NCBI GenBank assembly: GCA_964555675.1
Contig: CAZKTU010000061.1
Location: forward strand, 1-30,257
Length of the DNA stretch: 30,257 nucleotides
Source: CAIWXH01 sp964555675
GTDB lineage: Bacteria > Chloroflexota > Chloroflexia > Chloroflexales > Chloroflexaceae
Direction: 5' to 3'
The notes under the pieces were generated by a model. The model saw nothing but the letters and a program-made list of their open reading frames with translations, ran no database searches and was not told the DNA's origin. Made by a program: the position numbers and the translations under genes. Positions 15,207 to 22,322 of the stretch are shown piece by piece (the first letter of the stretch is position 1; each line of letters begins with the position of its first letter).

Positions 15207-16430
15207 ATGCTGATCGACGCGCGCCTCGCTGCGCTCGGCCATCACTCATTAGCTCCGGAGGACCACACGAAAAAGTCTCTGCTCCCACGGCGCTCACCCC
15301 TCAAACAGGCCCATCCCCGCGTCCTCGAGGTGCTCGGCAACGCCAGCGTCGGCGGCATGGAGACCGCCGTGCGCGGCCTGGTCCGCCGCCTGATCGACGA
15401 GCAGGTGGCCGTGGTCTGCGTCTGCCCCTACGAGAGCGCCTTCACGGGCGCGCTGCGCGCCCTGGGCTGCGAGGTCTATATCACGCCGATCGGCGACGAC
15501 CCGCCCTGGCGCTCGATCCAGCTGGTCACCGAGGTCGCCCGGCTCCACGAGGCCGACCTCATCCACGCCCACATGCCCAAGGCCCACGTCCTGGCCGGGC
15601 TCGCCGGCTGCCTCGCGCACCTCCCCGTCATCGCCACCGTCCACGGCATGAACATCACCTCCCACGAGTTGGGGATCTGCCGCGCCGTCGGCTCGCACCT
15701 GATTACGGTCTGCCAAGAGGCCTTCGCCCAGGCCCTGGCCATGGGCGTTCACGGCGAGCAGCTCTCGCTCATCCCCAACGGGGTCGACCTCGACCTGTTT
15801 CGGCCCGTGCCGCGGGGCGACGCCCTGCGGGCCGAGCTCGGCCTGGCCCCCGGGACGCCCCTGGTCGGCTTCATTGGCCGGCTCGAGGCCGAGAAGGGGC
15901 CCGACCTGTTCGTGCGCGCGGCGGCCCACGTCGCCGGCCAGCGCGACGACGCCCACTTCGTCATGCTGGGCGATGGCGGTCAGTCCGACCAGCTGGCCGG
16001 CCTGGCGGGCCGGCTCGGCCTGGGCGAGCGGCTGCACATGCTCGGCCACCGCGAGCTGACGGCCGAGCTCTACGCCGAGCTCGACCTGCTGGCCCAGACT
16101 TCGCGCAGCGAGGGCATGCCCCTGGTGCTGCTCGAGGCCATGGCCTGCGCCGTGCCGACCGTCGCCATCGCCGTGGGCGGCGTCCCCGAGGTGATCGAGA
16201 ACGAGACCACTGGCCAGATCGTTGGCCTGGGCGACTGGGAGGGGGTGGGCCTGCGGGTCGCGCGCCTGCTCGGTCAGCCCGAGCGGCTGCGCCAGATGGG
16301 GCAGGCCGCGCGCCGGCGCGCCGAAGAGCGCTTCGACCTACGCGAGAGCGCCCGGCGCACCGCCGCCCTCTTCCGCCATCTGACCTCCGCCCCCGCCGCA
16401 CCAGGCCTCCAGGCCCTCGGGGAGGGCTAA
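15207..16430 (+). CDS. GT4 family glycosyltransferase
   Basis: The protein has a GT-B fold with the family 4 layout: an N-terminal acceptor domain opening VLGNASVGGMETAVRGL, a linker, and a C-terminal donor-binding domain with IPNGVDLDLFRP (about 189-200), GFIGRLEAEKGPDLF (about 221-235) and the E-x7-E motif (E302, E310 in SEGMPLVLLEAM). It is probably a retaining, nucleotide-sugar-dependent cytoplasmic enzyme. It is followed after 10 bases by the GH57 gene. The ATG at 15207 has GAGGA 7 bases upstream. A better binding site, GGAGGA (15257-15262), leads to ACG-AAA-AAG at 15267, which would give a more natural N-terminus; the first 20 residues may therefore not be native. Sugar and acceptor unknown. 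Confidence 0.92.
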   Translation: MLIDARLAALGHHSLAPEDHTKKSLLPRRSPLKQAHPRVLEVLGNASVGGMETAVRGLVRRLIDEQVAVVCVCPYESAFTGALRALGCEVYITPIGDDPPWRSIQLVTEVARLHEADLIHAHMPKAHVLAGLAGCLAHLPVIATVHGMNITSHELGICRAVGSHLITVCQEAFAQALAMGVHGEQLSLIPNGVDLDLFRPVPRGDALRAELGLAPGTPLVGFIGRLEAEKGPDLFVRAAAHVAGQRDDAHFVMLGDGGQSDQLAGLAGRLGLGERLHMLGHRELTAELYAELDLLAQTSRSEGMPLVLLEAMACAVPTVAIAVGGVPEVIENETTGQIVGLGDWEGVGLRVARLLGQPERLRQMGQAARRRAEERFDLRESARRTAALFRHLTSAPAAPGLQALGEG

Positions 16431-16440
16431 AAGGAGCTCT

Positions 16441-17703
16441 ATGGCCGACTCAACGCCGCCCCTCTACCTCTCGCTCTTGCTGCACGCCAATCTGCAGTAC
16501 GCCGAGCTGCCCGCCTCGGCCGCCCCCACCGTCGTCGCCCAGAGCTACAGGCCCATCTGCGCCCTCTTCCTCGGGCGGCCCTGGGCCCGAGCCGTCTTCG
16601 AGTTCTCGGGGTACACCCTCGAGCAGCTGGCGGCCGAGTACCCCGACGTGATCCACAGCCTGCGCGTACTGCTGGCCCGCGGGCAGATCGAGCTGTGCGG
16701 CAGCACCTACGCCGACCCGATCCTGCCGCTCATCCCCCTCGACCACGGGCGACGCCAGATCGCGGCGTTCAGCCAGATCTACGAGCGGCTATTCGGCGAC
16801 CTCGGGGTCGTGCCGGCGGGCTTCTTCCCCCAGGAGTTCGCCCTCGACCCTGCGAGCGTCGCCCTGGTGCGCGACGCCGGGCATAGCTGGGTCCCGGTGA
16901 TGCTCAACCACTACCTCGAGTGCCTCGCCGGCAACCTCAATCTGGTCGGCGACCTGCCCCTGCGCGCGGCGGATCGGCCGCGCCCCTTACTAGAGGCCGA
17001 CCTGCTCCACCCGCTGAGTATTCTGGGCGCCCAGGGCGCCCGGCTGGACGGCCTGCTGAACCTGCCCCAGATGATCGACATGCTCTTCGAGCTGGCCAAT
17101 GGGGAGATCGTCATCGACGAGGCGGTCGAGCTGGTCATCGCCTACCACAGGCGCAACCGCTCGGGCGGGCCGGGCTTCCTCTTCCTCGGCCCGAGCGATA
17201 TGGAGTTTGTCGGCCTCGACATGCGGGCCTTCGTCCCCGACTGGCGCTGGCCCAAGCCCATCCCCGCCGAGCTCCTCGGCGCCCTGCTCGACCGGCTGCG
17301 CGCGCTGCCCTTCGTGCGCTTCACCACGGCCCGCGACTACCTGGCGGCCAACCCGCCCCGCAGCGCGCCCCTCTACCTGAAGGCCGGCTCGGACCATCCG
17401 CTCCTGACGCCCTGGGCGGCGGACCCCGACAATCAGCGCCTCAACGAGCTCTGCCGCGAGGCCGACGGGCTGCTGCGGGCCGCCGAGCTGCTGCGCCCCC
17501 CGGCCGGGGTCGAGCCGCGCCTCGACGCCGCCGTCGAGCAGGCCTGGCGCGCCCTGCTGCTGGCCGAGAATAGCGATGGCCGCGGCTGGGCGCCCCTCCC
17601 CGAGCGTCGCCTCTTCTGCTACGACCAGGCTATGCGCGCGATCGCCCTGGCCGAGCAGGCGATCATATACCTGCGCCGGACCGCAGTGCAGGCCTCTGGA
17701 TGA
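16441..17703 (+). CDS. Glycoside hydrolase family 57 protein
   Basis: The 420 residues carry the GH57 landmarks in order: an N-terminal LLLHANLQY (about 12-20) in place of the usual HxHQP; GQIELCGSTYADPILPLIP (81-99), the conserved E-G-x-x-Y-x-x-P-I-L-P-L region; GFFPQEFAL with E132 at the nucleophile position; and GPSDMEFVG with D253 at the acid/base position. Known members are alpha-amylases, 4-alpha-glucanotransferases and alpha-1,4-glucan branching enzymes. At 420 residues this is shorter than AmyC-type branching enzymes (about 520). A near-ideal AAAAGGAGC binding site overlaps the short gap after the glycosyltransferase, so the two are one operon. I infer action on an alpha-glucan made by the partner; exact reaction open. 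Confidence 0.85.
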   Translation: MADSTPPLYLSLLLHANLQYAELPASAAPTVVAQSYRPICALFLGRPWARAVFEFSGYTLEQLAAEYPDVIHSLRVLLARGQIELCGSTYADPILPLIPLDHGRRQIAAFSQIYERLFGDLGVVPAGFFPQEFALDPASVALVRDAGHSWVPVMLNHYLECLAGNLNLVGDLPLRAADRPRPLLEADLLHPLSILGAQGARLDGLLNLPQMIDMLFELANGEIVIDEAVELVIAYHRRNRSGGPGFLFLGPSDMEFVGLDMRAFVPDWRWPKPIPAELLGALLDRLRALPFVRFTTARDYLAANPPRSAPLYLKAGSDHPLLTPWAADPDNQRLNELCREADGLLRAAELLRPPAGVEPRLDAAVEQAWRALLLAENSDGRGWAPLPERRLFCYDQAMRAIALAEQAIIYLRRTAVQASG

Positions 17704-17709
17704 ACGAGC

Positions 17710-17734
17710 GGTGGAGGGGCCGGGCCCCTCCACC
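17710..17734. terminator. Bidirectional hairpin between convergent GH57 and small gene
   Basis: GGTGGAGGGGC (17710-17720) and GCCCCTCCACC (17724-17734) make a perfect 11-bp stem with a CGG loop. It sits 6 bases past the GH57 stop and 11 bases past the end of the convergent gene. It shares its core with the hairpin at 8653. Confidence 0.65.
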
Positions 17735-17745
17735 ACCACTAAGGC

Positions 17746-17967
17746 TCAGGCCCAGTCTTCGCCCGGCTCGCGCATGTGCAGCGCCGAGAAGTCGAGGGGG
17801 GCGACGGGGGCGCGCTCCTTGAGCAGGGCCACGAGCTCACGCTCCTCGCCGTCCTCGAGGGTGTGCAGGATCTTGCGCCACAGGTCGGGGGTCAGCACCA
17901 CAGCCGTCACCTCGTTATTGCCGTCGACCGTGAACCGCACGCCCTCGTTCAGCTCCTTCGGGGTCAT
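17746..17967 (-). CDS. Small antitoxin-like hypothetical protein
   Basis: The 73 residues have a predicted strand-helix N-terminal half (FTVDGNNEVTAVVLTPDLWRKILHTL at about 12-37), then an acidic, helix-like stretch and an extended C-terminal tail ending REPGEDWA. This layout resembles Phd/RelB-type antitoxins, with DNA binding first and a disordered toxin-binding tail last, but I cannot assign a family. The start has GAGGAGG (17978-17972) 4 bases upstream and TATAAC (17999-17994) as a possible -10 box. No toxin gene of the usual size lies directly beside it; the GNAT gene upstream is 185 bases away. Confidence 0.65.
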   Translation of the reverse strand: MTPKELNEGVRFTVDGNNEVTAVVLTPDLWRKILHTLEDGEERELVALLKERAPVAPLDFSALHMREPGEDWA

Positions 17968-17993
17968 AACGCCTCCTCGTAGGCTAGCACGTA

Positions 17994-18016
17994 GTTATAT
18001 GGCCTGATTGTAGGCC
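17994..18016 (-). promoter_or_regulatory. Possible -10 box with adjacent GGCCT/AGGCC inverted repeat
   Basis: On the minus strand TATAAC (17999-17994) lies about 20 bases before the binding site of the 73-residue gene. A perfect 5-bp inverted repeat, GGCCT-N6-AGGCC (18001-18016), lies directly upstream, in the spacer where an autorepressor would bind. There is no recognisable -35 box. Confidence 0.3.
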
Positions 18017-18122
18017 GGCCAGATACGAGCGACTCACTTTTGCCCCATGAACGTCGCGCCTCTGCACAGACTCTTGGTTATTCAGACGGCAACGTCGCCT
18101 ACGCTCGTTGACCGCGGCTGGG

Positions 18123-18150
18123 GGGTACGGGGCCGCAAGGTGAAACCTTG
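18123..18150 (+). repeat. Dispersed intergenic repeat, second copy
   Basis: GCCGCAAGGTGAAACCTTG (18132-18150) is the exact reverse complement of 12531-12549 and contains a CAAGGT/ACCTTG hairpin. GGGTACGGGG (18123-18132) is the reverse complement of 13851-13860. It lies two bases beyond the GNAT stop codon. Confidence 0.85.
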
Positions 18151-18152
18151 CC

Positions 18153-18707
18153 TCAGGACGCCTGGCGGGCGAAAATCTCCTCGATGCCGTCCTCGGGATC
18201 GACGTGCGAGCCAACCTTGACGAAGCCGAAACGGCGGGCGATCGCCTGCGAAGCCGCGTTGTCGGGCGCGATCGAGAGGGCGAAGGCGGGCACGCCCTGG
18301 GCGCGGGCCCAGTCCATCAGCGCCCCCAGACCCTCGGCGGCGTAGCCCTGGCGGCGGAAGGGGGCGAAGACGGTGTAGCCCATCTCGACACCGCCCGGGG
18401 CGTAAGGCTCGAGATGCTCCATCCCCGGTCGCCCGTGGAAGCCCATGTGGCCGATCATCAGGCTGTCTTCGCGGCGCACTATGGCCCGCGCCAACCACGG
18501 CTGCACCCCGGGGTCGTCGCGCAGGCGGCCCAGCCAGAACTGCATGATCCCCCGCTCAGCCCACCAGTCGTCGTGGATGGCGGCCACGCCCAGCTCGGCC
18601 GCGGCCCGCCGCCGCTCGTCGGCCAGGCACAGCTCGAAGAAGGCGGGCGTCATGGAGTGCAGATCCAGGCGCCTGCTGCTCACCGGTGGCACGAATTCCT
18701 CGCTCAT
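18153..18707 (-). CDS. GNAT family N-acetyltransferase (RimJ/RimL-like)
   Basis: The 184 residues fit the Acetyltransf_3 branch of GNAT. An N-terminal RRLDLHSMTPAFFELCLADE block is followed by MIGHMGFHG (beta strand 4), EMGYTVFAPFRRQGYAAEGL with the acetyl-CoA pyrophosphate-binding R/QxxGxA motif (about 118-127), ALSIAPDNAASQAIARRFGF with the N-x-x-S-x-x-x-x-x-x-x-x-G-F signature, and a C-terminal strand. Members acetylate protein N-termini, amino groups of antibiotics or small metabolites; nothing here selects among these. GAGGAG lies a few bases before the ATG. The gene is divergent from the MFS transporter. Its 3' end abuts a dispersed intergenic repeat. Confidence 0.9.
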   Translation of the reverse strand: MSEEFVPPVSSRRLDLHSMTPAFFELCLADERRRAAAELGVAAIHDDWWAERGIMQFWLGRLRDDPGVQPWLARAIVRREDSLMIGHMGFHGRPGMEHLEPYAPGGVEMGYTVFAPFRRQGYAAEGLGALMDWARAQGVPAFALSIAPDNAASQAIARRFGFVKVGSHVDPEDGIEEIFARQAS

Positions 18708-18830
18708 ACAGACTCCTCGTCGTCGCGGCGCCGCCGGCTACAGGGTAAGGCCAGAGGCCGATGTGAGCAAGGGACACGCCGCCGACGCGGCCGGTCGCCG
18801 TTGGCGGTATTATCTACGGGTGCAAGAAGC

Positions 18831-18856
18831 GCGGGCCACAGGGCCCGCCGAAGGAG
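18831..18856 (+). promoter_or_regulatory. 5' leader hairpin abutting the MFS ribosome binding site
   Basis: GCGGGCC (18831-18837) and GGCCCGC (18842-18848) form a perfect 7-bp stem with an ACAG loop, ending two bases before AAGGAG (18851-18856). The structure could affect ribosome access to the transporter message. A TATTAT at 18808-18813 is a possible -10 box without a matching -35. Confidence 0.35.
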
Positions 18857-18863
18857 CCGATTG

Positions 18864-20066
18864 ATGCTACAGTCTGAGTCCGCCGCCGAGACAACCGCCC
18901 GCGACCCGCGCCGCCTGGTGCTGCTCGGCCTGATGTTCGCCGGCTTCATCAGCCTCGGCCTGCCCGACGGCCTGCTCGGCGTGGCCTGGCCCTCGATCGC
19001 CACGACCCAGGGGGTGCCGATCGGGGCCCTCGGCTACCTGCTGGTGGCCGGGTCGGTCGGCTTTATCGCGGCCAGTGTGTTCAGCGGGCGCCTGATCGCC
19101 CGCCTTGGCGTGGGCGGGCTGCTCACGGCGGCCGGCCTGACCACGGCCCTGAGCCTGATCGGCTACGCGCTCGCGCCCTCGTGGTGGGTGCTGCTGCTCG
19201 CGACGACTCTGCTCGGCGCGGGCGGGGGCTGCATCGACGGCGGCCTCAACAACTACGCGGCGGCCACCACCAGCCCGCGGGTGCTCACCTGGATGCACGG
19301 CTTCTACGGCGTCGGCGCCACCGCCGGCCCCCTGCTGATGACCGCCCTGCTCGCGGGCGGTCGCCCCTGGCAACTGGGGTACCTGCTCGTCGGCGCGGGG
19401 CAGTTGGCCCTGGCCCTCTGCTTCGCCCTCACCAGGGGACGCTGGACCGCCGACGCCACCGCCGAGGCCCACGCCGTCCGCAGTACCGTTGGCCTGCGCG
19501 CCACCCTCGCGCTGCCGAAGGTCTGGCTGAGCATCGCGCTCTTCGTGCTCTACACCGGCTTCGAGGTCAGCGCCGGGCAGTGGGCCTACACCCTGTTCAC
19601 CCTCGGGCGCGGGGTCGACCCCGCCACCGCCGGCCAGTGGGTCGCTCTCTACTGGGCCGGGCTGACCCTGGGCCGCTTCGTCGCCGGGGCTGTCGCCGGG
19701 CGTCTGTCGCCCCGCACGCTGCTCTGGCTCGGCAGCCTCGCCGCCACAGCGGGCGCCCTGCTCTTCGGGCTCGTCGCGGCGCCCTGGGCCAACGCCTCGG
19801 CCATGGTCCTGATGGGCTTCGCCCTCGCCCCGATCTTCCCGGCCCTGATCGGCACCACCGCCGAGCGGGTCGGCTCGCTGCACGCCGCGAATGCGATCGG
19901 CCTACAGGTGGGTTCGGCCAGCCTCGGCGCCGCCGGCATCCCCTGGATCGTCGGCCTGATCGCCACCGGGGCCGGGGTCGCCGCGATTGGGCCGGCCGTC
20001 GTCGTCGTCGCCCTGGCCTACATGGCCCTCTTCGTCGCGGCCATCCGCCGCCCGCGCGCGGCCTGA
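18864..20066 (+). CDS. MFS transporter
   Basis: The 400-residue polytopic membrane protein has about twelve hydrophobic segments in two halves, as in the major facilitator superfamily. The first half contains FSGRLIARLGVGGLLTAAGL, a form of the loop 2-3 signature (G-x-x-x-D/R-R-x-G-R-R-like). The second half carries the related LGRFVAGAVAGRLSPRTLLW. The ATG at 18864 is chosen because AAGGAG lies 7 bases upstream; the open frame continues upstream through antisense sequence of the GNAT gene and is not coding. Segments such as GGCIDGGLNNYAA and WMHGFYGVGATAGP resemble sugar or drug exporters of the FucP/YbjJ-like branch. Substrate unknown. Confidence 0.9.
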   Translation: MLQSESAAETTARDPRRLVLLGLMFAGFISLGLPDGLLGVAWPSIATTQGVPIGALGYLLVAGSVGFIAASVFSGRLIARLGVGGLLTAAGLTTALSLIGYALAPSWWVLLLATTLLGAGGGCIDGGLNNYAAATTSPRVLTWMHGFYGVGATAGPLLMTALLAGGRPWQLGYLLVGAGQLALALCFALTRGRWTADATAEAHAVRSTVGLRATLALPKVWLSIALFVLYTGFEVSAGQWAYTLFTLGRGVDPATAGQWVALYWAGLTLGRFVAGAVAGRLSPRTLLWLGSLAATAGALLFGLVAAPWANASAMVLMGFALAPIFPALIGTTAERVGSLHAANAIGLQVGSASLGAAGIPWIVGLIATGAGVAAIGPAVVVVALAYMALFVAAIRRPRAA

Positions 20067-20079
20067 GCCTCCCTCAGGC
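20061..20079 (+). terminator. Small hairpin over the MFS stop codon
   Basis: GCCTGAG (20061-20067) and CTCAGGC (20073-20079) form a perfect 7-bp stem with a 5-base loop overlapping the TGA stop. No U-tract follows, so termination is doubtful. Confidence 0.3.
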
Positions 20080-20120
20080 GGGCCCCGCACGGCACACATC
20101 TTGCCCCTCGTCCGTGTCGC

Positions 20121-20137
20121 GTACGGCCAATCCGTAC
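20121..20137 (+). promoter_or_regulatory. Inverted repeat GTACGG-CCAAT-CCGTAC upstream of the YihY gene
   Basis: A perfect 6-bp inverted repeat with a 5-base centre lies 19 bases before the YihY start, ahead of its binding site. It has the size of a dimeric repressor site. No promoter boxes with good spacing are seen beside it. Confidence 0.3.
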
Positions 20138-20155
20138 AGACCCGGGAGAGGAGCC

Positions 20156-21286
20156 ATGGGCAATCTGATACAGATCCGCGACATGCTGGTCGCGGCCTTC
20201 AAGGACTTTAACGAGGACAAGGCGCCGCGCCTGGCGGCGGCCCTGGCCTACTTCACGATCTTCTCGCTCGCCCCCCTGCTGATTATCGCGATCAGCATCG
20301 CGGGCCTGTTCTTCGGCGAAGAGGCCGCCCGGGGCGCCCTGAGCGGCCAGCTCGACAGCCTGCTCGGCCAGCAGGGCGCCGAGGCGATCCAGGAGATGCT
20401 CGCCGCCTCCTCCCAGCAGGAGGCGGCGGGGACTCTGGCCACCGTCGTCGGCGTGGTCACCCTGCTCTTCGGCGCCGCCGGCGTCTTCGGGCAGCTTCAG
20501 GACGCCCTGAACACGATCTGGGAGGTCGCGCCGAAGCCCGGGCGGGGCGTCTGGGGCTTCGTCCAGGACCGCTTCCTCTCGTTTGCCATGGTCCTCGGCA
20601 CCGGCTTCCTGCTGCTGGTCTCGCTCCTGCTCAGCACCGTCCTCTCAGCGGCGGGGCGCATCGTGGTGGGCGAGGCCTTCGACCAGACCATCCTCTGGCA
20701 GGGGGTCAACCTGCTGGTGCAGGCCGTGGTCACCTTCGGGCTCTTCACCCTGATCTTCAAGGTGCTGCCCGACGCCCGGATCGCCTGGCGCGACGTGCTG
20801 CTGGGCGCCGGCATCACCACCCTGCTCTTCGTGGTGGGGCGCTTCCTGATCGACCTCTATCTGCGCACCACCGGCACCGGCTCGGCCTATGGCGCCCTTG
20901 GCTCGCTGATCGTGCTGCTGATCTGGATCTTCTACTCGGCCCAGATCCTGCTCTTCGGCGCCGAGTTCACCCAGGTCTACGCCCAGCGCTTCGGCTCGCG
21001 CATCAAGCCCTCCGCCAATGCTGTCCCCGTCACCGAGGAGGCCCGCGCCCAGCAGGGTATGCCCGACCCCGAGACGCTCAAGGCGACCGCAAGCTACGGC
21101 CAGGGGCCGGCGCCCGACGCCCCAGAAGACGCCCCCGCCCGAGAGCGCGCGGTCGGCGAGCCGCCCGAGCCCCGCCCGAGCCACCACGAAGCGCGCGGAG
21201 GCCCCGGCGCGACGGTACTCGCCGGGGCCACCCTCGCGACAATCGTCGGCGCGCTGCTCAGCAAGGTGCTGCGCCGGCGACGGTAG
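20156..21286 (+). CDS. YihY/BrkB family membrane protein
   Basis: The 376 residues match the YihY/virulence factor BrkB family: an N-terminal amphipathic region (FKDFNEDKAPRLAAALAYFTIFSLAPLLIIAI), six membrane helices, the family YLR-TTGTGSAYGALGSLIVLLIWIFYSAQILLFGAEFT segment (about residues 237-276) and a Q-V-Y-A end to the core. After the core is a hydrophilic proline-rich stretch (about 290-345) and a further short hydrophobic segment ending in KVLRRRR, an extension many family members lack. GGAGAGGAG precedes the ATG. The 3' end overlaps the convergent methyltransferase by 29 bases. Function of the family is uncertain; despite an old name it is not an established ribonuclease. Confidence 0.93.
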   Translation: MGNLIQIRDMLVAAFKDFNEDKAPRLAAALAYFTIFSLAPLLIIAISIAGLFFGEEAARGALSGQLDSLLGQQGAEAIQEMLAASSQQEAAGTLATVVGVVTLLFGAAGVFGQLQDALNTIWEVAPKPGRGVWGFVQDRFLSFAMVLGTGFLLLVSLLLSTVLSAAGRIVVGEAFDQTILWQGVNLLVQAVVTFGLFTLIFKVLPDARIAWRDVLLGAGITTLLFVVGRFLIDLYLRTTGTGSAYGALGSLIVLLIWIFYSAQILLFGAEFTQVYAQRFGSRIKPSANAVPVTEEARAQQGMPDPETLKATASYGQGPAPDAPEDAPARERAVGEPPEPRPSHHEARGGPGATVLAGATLATIVGALLSKVLRRRR

Positions 21287-22151
21287 GGCCGTGCCCCTTG
21301 ATGCCGACCGCCACCAGGTCGAGGTAGGTCACCACAAAGTCGGGCCGGCGCGGCATATAGCGCTCGCTGGCCGGGTCGGTCAGGGCCTCGAAGGCGGCCT
21401 GCGCCTCCGGCTCGAGGTGGGGCAGGGCCCGCTCGCGCAGGTCGCCCAGGTGCCAGGCGAGGAAGGCCGCCTCGTCTTCCTCGAGCGGGGCGTGGCGGGC
21501 GGTGCTGTAGGGGCTCAGTCGGCAATCGCGCAGGCCGGCCTCGGCGAAGAGCACGCAGAGGTCGCGGCCGACGGCCAGCGGGTTGGGGTTCTGGGCCTCG
21601 AGCGAGGCCAGGTGGGCCGCGCGCACGGTCAGCTCGAGGTCGGCCGGCCACGGCAGGACCATCGGGTGGAGCAGATCGTTCTCAAAGACGGCCACGGCGC
21701 CGCCGGGCCTGGTCACGCGACGCAGCTCGCGCAGGGCCCCAAGGGGGTCGGGCAGGCTGAACATGCTCTGGGCGCACCAGGCCAGGTCGAAGCTATCGTC
21801 GGCGAAGGGCAGGGCGTAGGCGTCGGCCAGCCTGAAGCTCACCCGGTCGCCATAGGGCGATCGGGCGGCCTCGGCGCGGGCCAGGGCGAGGTAGGCCGGC
21901 GCGAGGTCGACGCCGACCACCTGGCCGGCGGGGCCCACCCGCTCGGCCAGCCAGCAGCTATAGACCCCGTCGCCGCAGGCCAGGTCGAGCACGCGGTCGC
22001 CGGGGCTCAGGGGCAGGTCGGCGACCATGGCCCGCAGCTCGGGCCCGTGGGCCCGGTGGTAGGCCGCCAGCATCGGCGCGTAGGCCGGCAGCTCAGCGGG
22101 GGGCAGACCGCGAGCGGCCTCGCGGATCGTCTCGGCGGGCTCAGACTGCAT
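21258..22151 (-). CDS. UbiE/Methyltransf_11-type SAM methyltransferase
   Basis: The start is set at ATG 22151 (Met-Gln-Ser-Glu), with AGGAAG about 10 bases upstream, rather than the longer open frame from 22244. The 297-residue protein has motif I VLDLACGDG (54-62), the acidic VVGVDLAP (79-85), an ADAYALPFADDSFDLAW segment with motif II-like FDLAWCAQSMF, and LRRVTRPGGAVAVFEN. This is the standard class I fold of small-molecule methyltransferases (quinone, polyketide or sterol type). The C-terminal 100 residues are less conserved and probably bind substrate. It is convergent with and overlaps the YihY gene by 29 bases. Divergent from it is the promoter of the receiver-thioredoxin-reductase gene. 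Substrate unknown. Confidence 0.9.
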   Translation of the reverse strand: MQSEPAETIREAARGLPPAELPAYAPMLAAYHRAHGPELRAMVADLPLSPGDRVLDLACGDGVYSCWLAERVGPAGQVVGVDLAPAYLALARAEAARSPYGDRVSFRLADAYALPFADDSFDLAWCAQSMFSLPDPLGALRELRRVTRPGGAVAVFENDLLHPMVLPWPADLELTVRAAHLASLEAQNPNPLAVGRDLCVLFAEAGLRDCRLSPYSTARHAPLEEDEAAFLAWHLGDLRERALPHLEPEAQAAFEALTDPASERYMPRRPDFVVTYLDLVAVGIKGHGPTVAGAAPC

Positions 22152-22253
22152 CAGAGGCTCACTTCCTAAAGGCTTTCTCGGCGCTCTCCAGGCGGCCTCT
22201 ATGCAAGGGCTATGCCTCCGAAGGCCGGGTAGGCGCCCACCCATTCAGCCGGG

Positions 22254-22283
22254 TTGCCACGAGCCGGGTTTCACGGGTATAGT
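22254..22283 (+). promoter_or_regulatory. Promoter TTGCCA-18-TATAGT for the receiver/thioredoxin-reductase gene
   Basis: TTGCCA (22254-22259) and TATAGT (22278-22283) are separated by 18 bases and place the transcript start near 22290, about 33 bases before the ATG. It is the only readable promoter ahead of the two-gene signalling pair. Confidence 0.55.
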
Positions 22284-22322
22284 GCAGAGAGTGTCCGCAT
22301 ACCCTGAGTGGAACAAAACCTT

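Noticed and set aside
17746..18707. GNAT gene plus antitoxin-like gene as a GNAT-type toxin-antitoxin pair
   Set aside because: They are 185 bases apart with a repeat between them, the order is unusual, and the GNAT resembles RimJ/RimL metabolic enzymes rather than the compact tRNA-acetylating toxins.
20156..21286. YihY protein as ribonuclease BN
   Set aside because: The ribonuclease BN name for this family came from an early misassignment; the sequence is a polytopic membrane protein without nuclease motifs.
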